A stretch of DNA of 64,000 bases, from contig CM066728.1 of NCBI GenBank assembly GCA_033961575.1, forward strand, positions 97,106,852-97,170,851, read 5' to 3'. Position numbers and translations under genes: made by a program. Of this stretch, positions 45,166 to 57,814 are shown piece by piece (position 1 is the first letter of the stretch; every line of letters begins with the position of its first letter). The notes beneath the pieces were generated by a model, which worked only from the letters and a program-made list of their open reading frames with translations, was not told where the DNA came from and ran no database searches. Origin of the DNA: Aselliscus stoliczkanus (lineage: Eukaryota; Chordata; Mammalia; Chiroptera; Hipposideridae).

Positions 45166-46504
45166 ACACTATAGCGATTAAGTTCAGTCTTGCTCTCTGT
45201 ATTATCATAGGTTGCTTTAATTGGAAACATTTGATTTAGATTGTAATGTAATCTCTGACCCATCAGCATGCCTAGGAATTAAAAGCAGCAGAGAGATTAA
45301 CATCTCTGCTGAGAAATTAGTAGAGTGACAAACTTAAAATTTTTCCTCTGCCATGGTTTTATTTCCATAATGGCAACATCTTACTTTTCATATATTTGAT
45401 GGTGTTAGAATATTTATTTTATTCTTCCCATACTGAATGATGTCAGAGTATTATCCCAAACTATCTAGTCATCAAAGAAATGCAGTCACATCTGTTAATG
45501 GTGCATTTCTTATCATTAGATGTAGCATGTGGCTTGTAGCATGAAAAAGCTGCTCAATAAAATTCATGTTTAATATACTGATATTTAGAGAACTTCCCTA
45601 TTTCTTCAATAGTCTATAAAACAATTTATCTCAAAGAAGAAAGCCCAATTCAGAGAAGATGGAGTTCTTCCAGTCACATGATTATCGAAGAGAAAGGTGA
45701 ATAGATATGAAACCAGATAAACACAAAAAAACTCTGTAGAGTGAAAATGTCATGTTGGTAAGGCATACACAAAAAACAAACTATAAAAAGGGAGCATAAA
45801 TAAAATAAATATTTTTTCTCCAAGTATTTTTTTTTCTGGAAATAGTCATTGTTTGAATATAATGATGCTCATTTATGCTTTTCTGAATTAAGTGTTCTAA
45901 ATTGAGTATACATTATGTTTGTGATTAGGATATAAAACCACTAAAATCAGGGACTTCAAACATTTGTGATAGGCTTGATAGGAGAAAGAAAAAAAATCAC
46001 CACAGAAGAACTGGAATGTATTTGGACTTAATTGTTCCAGGTGGAATGAGTTAGAACAAGGACATATTTATCTGTATTTATCTGTTGCACTTTTTTTCCA
46101 AGTGGCAAAAACACACTATGATTTTACACTCCCACTCGTCACTACAATCTTAGTGCTGTTCTGAAAACGTTGGCTCCTGAGCCCTATTCCACCTACCACT
46201 CATCTGTGACAGACAGAGCTTTGGTACCCTTCCCATGTCCTTGTACGCACCTTCCCCTGTGCCTGAGAGGCCATATATATGCCTGGGGATCCTAGTAGCT
46301 GGCCTAGGCTTGTTGTCAAGTGCTGCCCATTTGGGGACATACTATTTATTCTCAGAACTATGATGACAGTTTTGTTAGACATATGTGGAGGTTGCTTTCC
46401 TAGGGCCCTGTGTCCTTCATCTTGCACTAAACATCTCTTTTTATTATGTATTCCTATCTAACAAATGAATCTAGTGTGAACTCCCACCCCTACGCTTACA
46501 TTTT
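45166..46504. other. Unassigned sequence
   Basis: 46120-46440 is slightly richer in G+C with small frames on both strands, none recognisable. The rest is AT-rich. Confidence 0.45.
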
Positions 46505-47125
46505 TATTTTGTTTTGTTTTAAGAATTTATTTTTTAGAGCAGTTTTAGGTTGACAACAAAATTAAGATGAAAGTACAGATATTTTCCATATACTTCCTGT
46601 TCCTACGCATGTATGACCTCCCCCATTACCAACGTTACCCACCAGAGGGGTACATTTGTTACAACTGATGAACCCACATTGACACATCATAATCACTAAG
46701 TTCATAGTTTATTTTAGGATTCACTCTTGTTGTACATTCTATAGGTTTGGACCAATGTATAATAACCAATGTCCATAATGATAATAGTAGAGGATTTTCA
46801 CTAACCTGAAAATCCTCTCTGTCTGCCTTTTCAACTATCTTATTGTCCACTCCCTAACAAACACTGATCTTTCTATCGTCTCCATAGTTTTCTCCATGTC
46901 ATATTGTTAGGATCATATAGTATGTAGCCTTTCAGATTGGCTTCTTTCACTTAGTAATATTCATTAAACTTCCTCCATGTCTTTTCATAGCTTCATAGCT
47001 CATTTATTTTTAGTGCTGAATAAAATCACATTGTCTGGGTTTACCACAATTTATTTATCCATTCACCTATTGGACATCTTTGTGACTTCCAGATTCTGAT
47101 AGTTATGAATAAACCTGATATAAAC
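46505..47125 (-). mobile_element. L1 3' end, minus strand
   Basis: 'tttttagagcagttttaggt', 'ggtacatttgttacaactga', 'agcctttcagattggcttct', 'atgtcttttcatagcttc' and 'tttatttatccattcacct' are the reverse complement of an L1M-type 3' region in correct order over 600 bp. Diverged, inert. Confidence 0.85.
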
Positions 47126-49499
47126 TTATCTTACCTTTTCAGTGAGCAACAATTCTTTCTCCTTTCAAGATAAGACCATTTGAATATGTATCATGTATGT
47201 TTCCTTATTGACTTCATGCCACTTAGAAATTCTTTTTAACTTCTTCAAATATTTAACAAATATTTATTGAGAATTAACAAGAGTAGTGAAACATATATTT
47301 CTTCTGAAATAAATAATTTTAAATGTGTTACTGAAAGATCATTAAAATAATTTTTTGGTAATTCCTAGTAAAGTACTAATAATCCCTCTGTACACTCAAT
47401 GCCTTACTTATTTTTTCACAGATAAGGTTGTGTTTTATCATATTTGAGTTACTAGTTTCCCCATTATAGTATGACTGGTTATATGAAAACTAAGCTCTAA
47501 GAGATCAGATGCAGTTGAAAAATTAATTTGATTCATTCACAAATGTTAGGTATTTAGTTACAATCTGTTATATTCCTTGGGTAGCTTTCTTTAAGTTAAC
47601 TTCATAAAAAAAAAAAGAAATTAGAAGCTATTTTCAAACATAAATTGTTTTAAAATAATGCTGTATACCTAGACAGTAACTTAATTCTAAGATAAAAAGA
47701 ATGTGTTGGGCTTTTTCTGAGTATGGCTTGATGTAAATTGGGTCCATAGTTTCCAGAAATCAGGGACTAGGGTATGTAATGTCAGCAGTATGAGCAAGTA
47801 TTAAATAAGATTATCAAACTGAATAAATTGATCTCAGAAAGTATTAAAGAGAGAGGTGACATGGTGAAGCACATAGATAATGTAGAGATCACAATTACTA
47901 TGAATTAAGAAAAAAAATAAAGTGATATGTTGTGGTAGAAGAAATTCTAGTATTTTTTAATGAATAATTGTAGATAATGGAATTAACTACTGCCAGGTCA
48001 ACATCAAGTTCATTTTCCATTGTCATGAGGGACAGATGGTGTGGATGGACATGAACATTGGTTTCATAGAGGAAAAAATGGTTTAGTTTGGCAAGTTTAC
48101 TTCAGAAAATATACTTCCAAGCTAGATTTGTGGAGCCATTTTGAGAATTTTCCCCCACTGATACAGTTGATTACGGAGTAATCATGACGATGGATGCAAT
48201 CTGTAGAACATCTAGGCGCCTCCTATTGAGAAGGTGCTCTCTCTGGCCAGCTGGGTTTATGGAACAAAGTTCTGAGAATTTTCATTTTATCTAATTTAAT
48301 GGAAGCATAATAAGCAAGAAAAAAAATCATATGATAAATTAAATTAGGGATACTTTGTATTGCTTAACATATATAGCCTAGTTCTGTGAAGAGAAATTAT
48401 AGAAAAGTAAAAGGAGAGGTCATAGTCAATTTTTTTGAACAATTTTTTTATTATTTTAGAACAATTAAAGAAGCATTTGTTTAAGACTAACCAAATGAAA
48501 TTTTATCTAAGTGATTGTGTTTTTGACTTGGAAAGAAAATTATTTTATTTCATGTAGCAATGAGACTAAAAGACCAGAAGGCTCAAGTTGAATTTTCATT
48601 TTTTTCCTCCAGTGAAAGTTCTGATTTAGAAAAAGTAAGGAAAGTAAAGGAGATGAACAGCTGGCTATATATAGTATGCCAGTTAACAGGTTTTACAAAC
48701 GGCCTACAACAGGAAGTTCCATGGCATAAAGAGAAGCTCACTTTTTTTGGCATGGCAGTCTCCATTCTAATCAAGCGACCTTTAACGTGAACATGAGGGG
48801 GAGAGAGAACATACTCCAGAAGAATTATAAAACTGGATATAAATGAAGACAACAGATGTGGCACCAAAAGATGACTGGTAAAAATAAAATAAAATATTCC
48901 CTAGTAATTCACAAGAACAGTTACAGGGTATGCAACAAAATGTGTCTATAGATAAAAATAACAACTATGAGTAATAGTAATAGTAATAGATATAATAATG
49001 ATTACGAGTAAATAACAATATTAGCATGAAAATTTAGTAACAGACATAAACATCACATGATAATAAATATTGTATAGTTGGAAATTAAGAATTCATAGAC
49101 TACTAAAACTTATTCAAAAAACTATATCTAATAATAAGAGAAAAGCAAACATTTAATTGTATATGTATCAAGAAAGCTTCTACGCATTTGGAAAAATGAT
49201 GCACTTAAGAATAGATATATGGATGATGGAAAGAAGTAGGGGGAAAATGAAACAAACTGATAAGAGCATTAGAACTTGGTTTGAATTGATATGAAATGGA
49301 CATACTGAAAGGAATTGCTCTTCTAAACTAAAATCTCATAAAAAAAGGAAGAAATAGTAAATTGATTTAAATATACACAAAATCTGGGAAGAATGGGAAA
49401 ATGTATTATTAGAATTTATTTAATACAGAAAATATTTTACATAGCCAACATTACCATGAAATAGCAGATAGTATTTCAAAAAATGCAGAAATTAAATTA
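47126..49499. other. Unassigned sequence
   Basis: No confident feature. A 76-codon frame at 48560-48790 starts 'MRLKDQKAQVEFSFFSSSES'. It is a candidate only: no family recognised, no clear splice context, and an overlapping minus-strand frame of 94 codons exists. 48960-49020 is rich in (ATA)/(AGTAAT) units. Confidence 0.45.
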
Positions 49500-49860
49500 T
49501 ACCACTTTTTTTATTGTTAGTTTCAGGTGTATAAAACCACATAGTGATTAGGCATTTATATAATTTATGAAGTGATTCCTCCCAATAAGTCTAAACCCAC
49601 CAAACCCACCTCTATGCATCATTTTTGCAATATTATTGGCTGTATTTCCCATACTGTATTTCACATCCCCTTGACTCTTTTGTAACTACCAATTTTTACT
49701 TCCTAATCTCTTTATTTTTCTCACCCATTTCCCCAACCCCCTTTCCATCTGGTAACTAACCATCAGTTTGTTTTCTGTATCCATGAGTCTATTTGTGAAA
49801 TGATTGATTGTTTATTGTGTTCTTTAGATTCCACATATAAGTGAGATCATATGGAAATTA
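49500..49860 (-). mobile_element. L1 3'-end fragment, minus strand
   Basis: 'agtttcaggtgtataaaacc' at the start, 'ccatctggtaactaaccatc' and 'ttagattccacatataagtg' are the usual reversed L1 3' phrases. Truncated. Confidence 0.75.
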
Positions 49861-50393
49861 TACGACCTTTAATTAGAAAATAGTAAATGTATTGATGTAA
49901 AAAGCTTGACAGCCATATTATTAGGTTAAACTTTACAAAATATTCATTTTTGTATGTTAAATTATGTCAAATATGAACAATTTCAAATTCTCTAACAGAA
50001 TATGTATGGTATTCCAATTAACATGAGGCAAATAGATCCAAATCTGAAACAGCTCAAATACAAATAAAAGTGCTGAAAAAGAAGTTCTCAGAATAGAGTT
50101 GAACTTACCTGTCCCTGGTCTCAAGGTAACTGACTTCATGTGGTGCCCCAGGACCTAGGAACACAGCCACTTCTGTCAGGTAGCTTTGCTCTGCCCTGGT
50201 GCTTCAGTGTAAGATGCACCCTGTGTTCTCATGGGGAAAGAAACGACAAGGGATCCTACCTGCTTCACATCAACTTTGGCCCAGAAATTCCACATGCCAT
50301 GTCTCACATTTCATTTAAGAAATCCAAGGCCTGTTTTTTGTGTGCTCAAGAAGAAGAGTAAATAAAGTTTTTAGCAATAACTGGCAGTCTTCA
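49861..50393. other. Unassigned sequence
   Basis: A 73-codon plus frame at 50140-50361 sits in slightly GC-richer sequence. It has no recognisable product. Confidence 0.45.
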
Positions 50394-50398
50394 AAACA

Positions 50399-50442
<44 letters not shown>
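50394..50442 (+). repeat. (CA)n microsatellite
   Basis: About 24 CA units with one T interruption near the start. Confidence 0.96.
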
Positions 50443-50445
<3 letters not shown>

Positions 50446-50634
50446 TACATTGGTAAAACTTTTCTTGGAATCAGTACAACATCTCAACTAAAGGGACTCA
50501 AGAACCAGACAGCCAGGATCCAAATTCTGATGTTTTCTACTGGTAGCAGAGACAGTAGTGATTATTTAATGTTTCAGCAATTTCTATTTCAGATATTGTG
50601 AAATTACAGATGGTCTTGTTCTGACCCATGGATG

Positions 50635-50800
50635 CAGAGGCATCCTGTAAGTCCCCAGCATGCTTCTCTTATACTGCAGAGTCTAAAGGAGCTTTGTGTT
50701 ACAAAAACTGCAGCTGCAAGTTTCCATCAGCCAGGGTCCCTGAGTGACCAGGTGGAGCAGAGCCACATCACATAACCAGGCCATGAAGGACAGGTGGCTG
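50635..50800 (+). mobile_element. LTR-type repeat fragment, family uncertain
   Basis: 'cagccagggtccctgagtga' followed by 'ccaggtggagcagagcca' is a phrase I know from a common mammalian LTR-like repeat. Only this short core is recognisable. Confidence 0.4.
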
Positions 50801-50934
50801 GAAAGATCAATAACATTTTTGAAAATTCAGTTATTTATAATCAAGAGGTTATCTGATATAAAACCTAGCCTATATATACATCAAAGTCATATAGTCATCT
50901 ATATACACTAATAATAATAATAATAATATCCAAT

Positions 50935-51035
50935 ACAAGGTGGTTATGAGGATAAAATTACTGGATACATCTAAATCACAGAGAGCAATGCCTGCTTGGA
51001 ACTAGGTAGGCACTTAATAAATTGTTAGTTATTAA
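50935..51035 (+). repeat. MIR SINE 3' fragment
   Basis: 'ggttatgaggataaaattac', 'gagcaatgcctgcttggaac' and 'taggcacttaataaattgtt' match the MIR 3' consensus (gtgaggattaaatgag ... cagtgcctggcacatagtaagc ... tcaataaatg). A short (AAT)n lies just before it. Confidence 0.75.
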
Positions 51036-51117
51036 TAGGGTTTTAGAAGTGAAAAAAATGTTAACAGGATATCACTAAAACACATTTTTCATTATCATAC
51101 AGATTAAAAAGTATCAC

Positions 51118-51695
51118 AGTTTTGAAACCACTTTATTGAGGTATGATTGGCACACAAAAAGCTGCACATATATAATGTATGCAACTTGATGAGTTCAGAG
51201 ATAAGTGTACACCCATGAAACCATCAATGTCATGAACATGTCCATTGCCTCCACAAGTTTTCTCTTACATTTTTAAATTCTTATTGCTATTTTTTAAATA
51301 AGAATACCTAACATGAGAGCTAGCTGCTTAGCAATTGCTTAGGTAAATAACACAGCATTGTTAACTGTAGATTCTACATCATACACTAGATCTCTAAGAC
51401 TTATTCTACTGTATAACTGAATCTTTATACTGCTTTGACTAATACCTCACCATTTTTCCCTCAGACCCTGGCAACCATGTTCTACTAACTGCTTCAGTGA
51501 ATTTAACTATTTTAGATTCCTCATATATGGGGTATCATGTAGTATGTGTGCTTCTATGCCTGGCTTATTTCACTTACATCATAATATCCTCCTGATTCAT
51601 CCATGTTGTTGCAAATGGCAGGATTTCCTTCTTTTATAAGGCTGAATGACATTCCATTGTATTATATACTACAATGTCTTTATCCCTTTATCCCA
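51118..51695 (-). mobile_element. L1 3'-end fragment, minus strand
   Basis: 'actttattgaggtatgattg', 'gtacacccatgaaaccatca', 'agaccctggcaaccatgttc', 'gcttatttcacttacatc' and 'catccatgttgttgcaaatg' follow the reversed L1 3' region. Not intact. Confidence 0.85.
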
Positions 51696-51699
51696 CATT

Positions 51700-51835
51700 T
51701 AGGCCAGAGACTATAGGTAGGCTGGTGCCATGAGTAGCCTGCTGCAGGCTTCTGCGGGAGGGTGGCTCTGGTACCAAGGGGCCACACGAGGGTGGGTGGA
51801 CCTGGTGCTGGAGGCCACAGGGGAGGGTTAGGACA
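51700..51835. other. GC-rich segment of unknown origin
   Basis: A 135-bp G-rich patch (includes gggagggtggctctggtac and ggtgctggaggccacagggg) starts just after the L1 fragment. It carries a loosely repeated 'ccaaggggccac / ggaggccacagg' motif. It may be a decayed minisatellite or part of another repeat. No frame of interest. Confidence 0.5.
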
Positions 51836-53599
51836 ATTTTAAAAGCTTTAAATTATTCAAATTTTTACCATAACTTTATGAGACAGTTATTTCTACTTAC
51901 CAACAAAAACAAAGACGCACAAAATATTTAGGTAATTTGAAACATCACAAACTTAGTAATTGTAGAAGCAGGAGTTAATCTTATGCAGTATCACACTGCA
52001 GCCTTGGCTACTTGAACAACTTCTAGACCATCTTTAAAATGAAAACTTTCTGTTTCATATATAATATACAAAATGATCATTTCTTTTATTATAACAATAT
52101 TAGGCAAATTTACCAAAATTTTGATTAGTAGATGGAAAAAAATCTTCGTAATAAATGTATTTCTTAACATAAACGATTCAAAAAGAGCCATTGTATATCT
52201 AAGCAAGGCAGAAACTAACATGTGAAATAAGAGCATGGAAAAGGAAGAGAGAACCAAAATTGAAAACACCATACATAGTAAAAGCTTCTAAGGAATACCA
52301 ATAATTGTCTTTTGTTATGTTTTAAGATTTTTCATTGTTTAAATCTATAGTCAAAGAAAAATATGATAGGTAGAAAAATACCAACGTTGAAATGAAAGGC
52401 ACAATGATGAAAAATGAATCACTTAGAAAATGGACTTTTCTATTTTACTTTCTTCTAAACTTCAGAGGAAAATTAGTAACAAACTGGAGAATAAAAATAT
52501 AACAAAACAACAAAATAATGACCATAAGTGGCTTTTTAAGTCCTTACATAATTTCAGAAGGTTTTGGCAAAACTCTTAGTGATAATTTAAATGCACAATT
52601 TGTTTTTATATTAGGGATTACAGAAAATGAGAGAAAACCAAATTGCATTCTCATTTATATAAGGGGTAGGGTAGGGAGGCAAATTATAGAAATGCAGGAT
52701 GCTAAATTGGATGCTGGAACAGAATATTTGAAAAAAATCCATGACCACTTAAATAAGCAAACAGGGATCACAGTCAGAAACACAGCTTAAGGAAGCGGTA
52801 GCAATGAACATTTAAATTTGCATTGTTTTGTAAGGGATTGTATCTGGAACATGGCAAAAACATGATGTGACTTGATGTCAGCATGGCATGCAGCAGTATA
52901 TCTTATATTAGTTTTATAGAATGGGTTTTATCATGGTCCACATTTTCACAATTGTTTGAATCAGTTCATTGTAGACTGAGTTGCAAATGAGAAATATTCT
53001 TGACCTAAAAACAGAAGACATAAATTTGAATATTTTTTTCACTTGTGTCTCTGATTTTATATATCAATTCAACAAATAAATATATAATAGAAGGAAAATA
53101 TAACTTAGTAGCTTATCTGTAAAACACAAGCAGATGACCTCTTTCCTAACATTGAAGTCTTATAAGAATTAAATGAGAAATAAATATGAAATTGTTTTGT
53201 AAACTTTACTACATTCAGGGGATAAAATGGTTCTTTATGATTTATCAATAATTCTATACTTATATTATCTTCCATTTGCCTGCAATATTACACTGGAGAT
53301 ATCAGTTTACTGTTATTTTGTTTCCTCTATCCTTCTTTTTTATTACTTACTTCTAAAATTTGGCATCTGATAGCTAAGGTCAGTATCTATTCTTGTATTA
53401 GATGTTCCGGTGTTTTGAGTATTTACATCTAACCTAACAAATCAATAAAATAGTCCTAGTCACCTTTTAGAAAATACAAACCCCGTAAAATAATTTTCAT
53501 CAGCCCATCCCCTCCCATTCTACATGTAATTATTCTCTAGTATTTTCAACCATGTTCTTTTATTTTACCTACCCCTAAGTGATTCATCATGATTCTTGT
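51836..53599. other. Unassigned sequence
   Basis: The plus frame at 52518-52790 (90 codons, 'MTISGFLSPYIISEGF...') and the minus frame at 51991-52272 (93 codons) have no recognisable family. The rest is AT-rich and featureless. Confidence 0.45.
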
Positions 53600-54120
53600 G
53601 TTATATAAAACTATTTTTTTCTATTTCCCTACATGTTTACTTATTTGCTTTTCACGTCCATTCTTTTTCAGAATAAGTATCTTCCCTCAGGGTTTCATTT
53701 TATTCTTCCTAAAATTCAAGGTTAGAAATGTACTTTTTGTAGACTTGTGGATTGGAAATATCCTCGTTTTTAAAAATCTAAACTTTTTTTTCTTTCATTA
53801 TAAATAATAGTTTGGTGGATCCTTGAATTCTAGTTTGACAGCATTTCTCTCAGTAGTTGGAAGAAATTGTTTAACTATCTGTTGTCTTCTGTTACTGCTC
53901 CAGAATATTTGTGTTGGTCAAATTGTTCATTCTTTTATGTTTCTCTCTTTAGTCTCTGTGTTTGTTTGTTTTGTTTGTTTTTATATAAAACTTCTCTTTG
54001 TCAGTGTTCAGCATTTTCTGATATTTTCTTGCACAGGCACCACAATGAGATATGTATGTTGGATCGTCTTGTAATGTCCTTCATATCCACTAATTTTTTC
54101 TCTGTATCTATTTGTTTTGC
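53600..54120 (-). mobile_element. Possible degraded L1 remnant, minus strand
   Basis: T-rich text such as 'ttgacagcatttctctcagt' and 'cttctctttgtcagtgttca' resembles reversed L1 5' UTR/ORF1 sequence. The overlapping frames at 53823-54136 read hydrophobic and Cys-rich stretches from this T-rich strand and are not convincing genes. Confidence 0.35.
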
Positions 54121-54243
54121 ATTGAATATAATTTAGTTAATGCCAAAAAACAGGTTAAAAATTCTCTTTCCAAATTCTGTGTGCCCTTTTTACCTCTTTC
54201 CTTGTTTTTTTTGTTTTCTTTTGTTTTCGTTTTACTCTAATGA

Positions 54244-54246
<3 letters not shown>
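54121..54246. other. Unassigned T-rich sequence
   Basis: T/G-rich (TTTTGTTTTC units near 54200-54235), no named feature. Confidence 0.5.

Positions 54247-54283
<37 letters not shown>
54247..54283 (+). repeat. (TA)n microsatellite
   Basis: About 18 TA units. Confidence 0.96.
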
Positions 54284-54287
<4 letters not shown>

Positions 54288-55287
54288 TCTATTTATTAAA
54301 CATTCTCATTTTAATATAGTAACTTAAAATTCACCATGTTCTTGAAATAGAGTGGTTTCATACTCATTTTCCACACTCTGACCTTTGAGAAAGTTTAATC
54401 TTGCTGTTTATTTCTACTAACACACATTTTTTTTTTCTTAAATTGTATTTTATTATTTGGAAATGTAACCTCCTGTTTAGTGGAATGGTATTAGTCAGTA
54501 CAATATGATCTTTTTCTAAAAAATATCTTTATTCTCTTAAAGAGTCATTTTAAATTTTATTTCATCAGGAACACCAATTACACTAACAGTCTAGGATTAG
54601 TTAGTGATTATTTATCTGCGTGGATTTAGAAAACCATGCAAATAATGTTAATTCAAACTTAAGTGGAAATCAAAGAAGTCCTGTTGTTATCAGTTGTCAG
54701 ATAAGAGCATTTTTTTTTTTCTTTTTTTGGTCTCGTCCTAGAGCCCAGAAGGAGACTCTCAGTCCTGCTTGTCATCATCATCGTTTGAGGCAGACATTTT
54801 CTTAATGTACACTTGCCCTGAGTATTGGTCCCTTTAAATGGACTGTCTGTTGCTGTTGTTTGTTTTTGTTTTTTTGTTTTTTCAGGGTGCTAACTATTTG
54901 GGTACTGAGATAACTGAATAAATGTTCTTCCACCCCAAAAAGTATCAAACCAGTACTTAGCCTTTGCTTTCCATTAAGTTTTTCAACACTCTATTTTTGG
55001 TCCTTGACTATTTCCATTTTTTTTTTTCTAAAAGCTCACCTCTGCATATATAATTGTATTTGTCAAATGTAATCCAGCATATTTAAGTTGATTTTTTTTT
55101 AATAGAGGAATAGTTTCAGGTTATATAATCTGACAAATTTCTGTAAATGGAAAAGATGAAAATGTCTATTAGAACTTTTTTCTTTGTCTTATTTGGTTTA
55201 TTCTCTCTTGAAATCTTGTTACCAATAGAGTTTTGTTTAAAATAATTTTAGAACAAAACACAGCTAGGACAGATACCTAATGTGGTT
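54284..55287. other. Unassigned sequence
   Basis: T-runs at 54710-54728 and 55019-55028. 54729-54800 is less AT-rich. No gene or named repeat recognised. Confidence 0.45.
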
Positions 55288-55440
55288 TAAAAAAAAAAGA
55301 AAAGAAAAGAAAAAGAAAAAGAGAGAGAGAGAGAGAGAGAGAAGAAAAGAAGGAAGGAAGGAAGGAAGGAAGGAAGGAAGGAAGGAAGGAAGGAAGGAAG
55401 AAAGAGAGAGAAGAAAGGAAGGAAGGAAGGAAGGAAGGAA

Positions 55441-55510
<70 letters not shown>

Positions 55511-55530
55511 GAAAGAAAGAAAGGAAGAAA
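55288..55530 (+). repeat. Long (GAAA)n/(GGAA)n purine tract
   Basis: Ordered blocks: A-rich with GAAAA, then GA, then GGAA (about 13 units), GAGA, GGAA again, then GAAA (about 17 units). All purine on the plus strand for about 240 bp. Frames of up to 109 codons through it are repeat artefacts. Confidence 0.96.
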
Positions 55531-56494
55531 GACTGTGAAATAATAATATGGAACCACGACAAAATTTAACATAAATGGAATTCTCATGTGCAACTTAAAG
55601 CAGGCATGACAAGATTGCTTTTGCTATAAGCAGCTTGAAAACCATGGTCTGTGTGAGACCAGTATCCCCAAAGGAAGGATTCAAAGGTCTTCAAATATTT
55701 GAGGGATGGCGAAAGAAAGGTTAGACATCTCTAAGCTCCTCTAGAAGATGGTTTGGAATAAAAAACTTGGGATTGCCAAGTGGAAAATGCTGGATTGATA
55801 TATGGAAGACCTTTTTGACAATTAGAGGTTTTCTCAAAGAACTGACTTCTTCCAAAGCATTTAGAATTACTGGGGAAGGGAATACATGACACCCTCCCTA
55901 AGATGCTGTAGATGGGGATCATGCTCTTGGGGAAATTACACTGGTGATGTATACATCTCTGAAAATCTATTAGTCTTTGATTCTTTAGGGGTTTGCTATT
56001 TTATTCTATGAAAATTTAAAAATTCATTAGCGGGTTATGAAACATGCATGCAGTCATTGTTTTGAGTAAAACATTTTTACTCTTCAATTCTCAATGCTGC
56101 AACTTACTTTGGATGCTTTAAATCACTTGAAATAAATTATTAGGTAATATAGGTTATATGTCACATTACATCTGGGACTTTTTCATTCAGCTTTCCTTAA
56201 AAAAGAGAAAAACAAAACTCTATTGTCTCTAAAATGTTTTAGAAAGCTCACAGGAAAGGAATCTCACATGTTTTTATCCCCCAAATAAATACCAAATGTA
56301 GACTTTATATTGTAGTTGATATAATAATAAATAAAAATATAGTAAAATTTCATGGCTCATTTCAGAATAATGTTCATCTTTTAAATGCAATATCAATAGT
56401 TACTACATGTCAAGATGGATACAGATTATGTTAGCTAGCTTATTCACACACATTTCAAATTTTTAGCTAAATGTATGAGTAAGCTTGGTTTGTA
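55531..56494. other. Unassigned sequence
   Basis: Nothing recognised. Confidence 0.5.
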
Positions 56495-56985
56495 TATTCA
56501 ATCCTACACGTACTCATTGAGCATATCCATTTTGTGAGGGGATTGTCAGTTTTGTGGATACAATGAAAGGAAAAAATATAATTGACTAGATTTTAATAAA
56601 AACTATGTTCTAGTGGGCTGGATATATGTTAGTTAATGAAGAAACTAATACACATAAACATAAAACTTAGGAAATTTCTAAGAGAAGAGACATTTAGCGA
56701 GATGCCAGTATTTATTAATGAAGTTGTATTAATAAGGGATGTCTGGAAAGTCATATCTAAGTAAATGATGACTGATCTGAGACCTAGTATTAATTAGATA
56801 AAGAGAAAGGATAAAGGTAGGGTTGATTTCCAAACACTATTTCAGGAAGAGGGAACCACTTGGATAAATTACCTGATGGAGTTTACTGAGCTATAGAAAC
56901 TGAAGAAAGGTCCTGTGGTTGGATTACAGAAAATCAGCAATGATATGATACACGATGGGATTTGCCAGAATTATACTATTTTTTT
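56495..56985 (-). mobile_element. L2 LINE fragment
   Basis: 'tactcattgagcatatccat', 'ctatgttctagtgggctgga', 'atctgagacctagtatt' and 'ttcaggaagagggaaccact' follow the reversed L2 3' region in order. Diverged. Confidence 0.7.
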
Positions 56986-57189
56986 TTCTAATTAAGGCAT
57001 AACTTCTGTATTTTCTGGGTTTGAAAGACAGTAATAAAAAATCCAACATATGAAATTCTGTGGGTAATTTATGCATACTCACTCTTTTCAAAACTAGTGT
57101 GCATGTATTTATTTCAACTCTAGAACCTTTACTTTAAATGCAAGTAACTGATAACTGATTATTGTTGAAAATTTTAGGGTATAGTCAAT
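56986..57189. other. Unassigned sequence
   Basis: Nothing recognised between two oppositely oriented L2 fragments. Confidence 0.5.
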
Positions 57190-57775
57190 CTCTGTCATTG
57201 GAAGTTGCACCTCAGTCTAACTGTCCCTTTTGCCCCATGGCCCTCCCCTCTCAATTGAAGATTATTGTCTTGTCTTTATATCACTGCTAAACTGCTTAAA
57301 TACCATGCTCTCACTCTCCATTTTTATTTTTATTTTATTTTGTTATAAAATCCCATTCACAGCTCAACATACTTCACTCTGGGGTTTTTTTCTCCATCAT
57401 TCCACTAATACTCTTCTAGATAAGGTCTCCAGTTACTCCCTTGCAGCTGTAATATTTCTGAGAAATATATTGTAGTCCTTATTTTGCTTAACCCACTCAA
57501 GGATTTGAACCATTAACCATTTTATCCTTTCAAAAATCTCACTTAAACATCTTTCACAACTGATGTTCTCCTTATCTACCTCTTTTCCGCTTGTCTTCCT
57601 CCATGTCAGTCTTCACTGTGACCTCTCCTTTTCTTTCTTAGACTTTAGAATTGAAAGCCCTCAGGTTTCTTTCATCTCACCTTTCTCTCACTCTATATTC
57701 TCTGTAAGTGCTTTCATTCACCTGCATGACTTCAATATTATGTTTTCCTATTTTCATTAATTACAGTCTAATGAA
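57190..57775 (+). mobile_element. L2 LINE fragment (more 5' part)
   Basis: The pyrimidine-rich plus strand has 'taaggtctccagttactccc', 'cattttatcctttcaaaaat', 'cttgtcttcctccatgtcag' and 'gacctctccttttctttc' in L2 order. Frames at 57230-57475 and 57563-57760 reflect this composition and are not genes. Confidence 0.6.
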
Positions 57776-57814
57776 AGCAACCTAGTTCAAACTACTGTTA
57801 TTATTTGCCTGGTA

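Noticed and set aside
55264..55593. Frames of 87-109 codons on both strands
   Set aside because: Same cause: a purine microsatellite that happens to lack stop codons.
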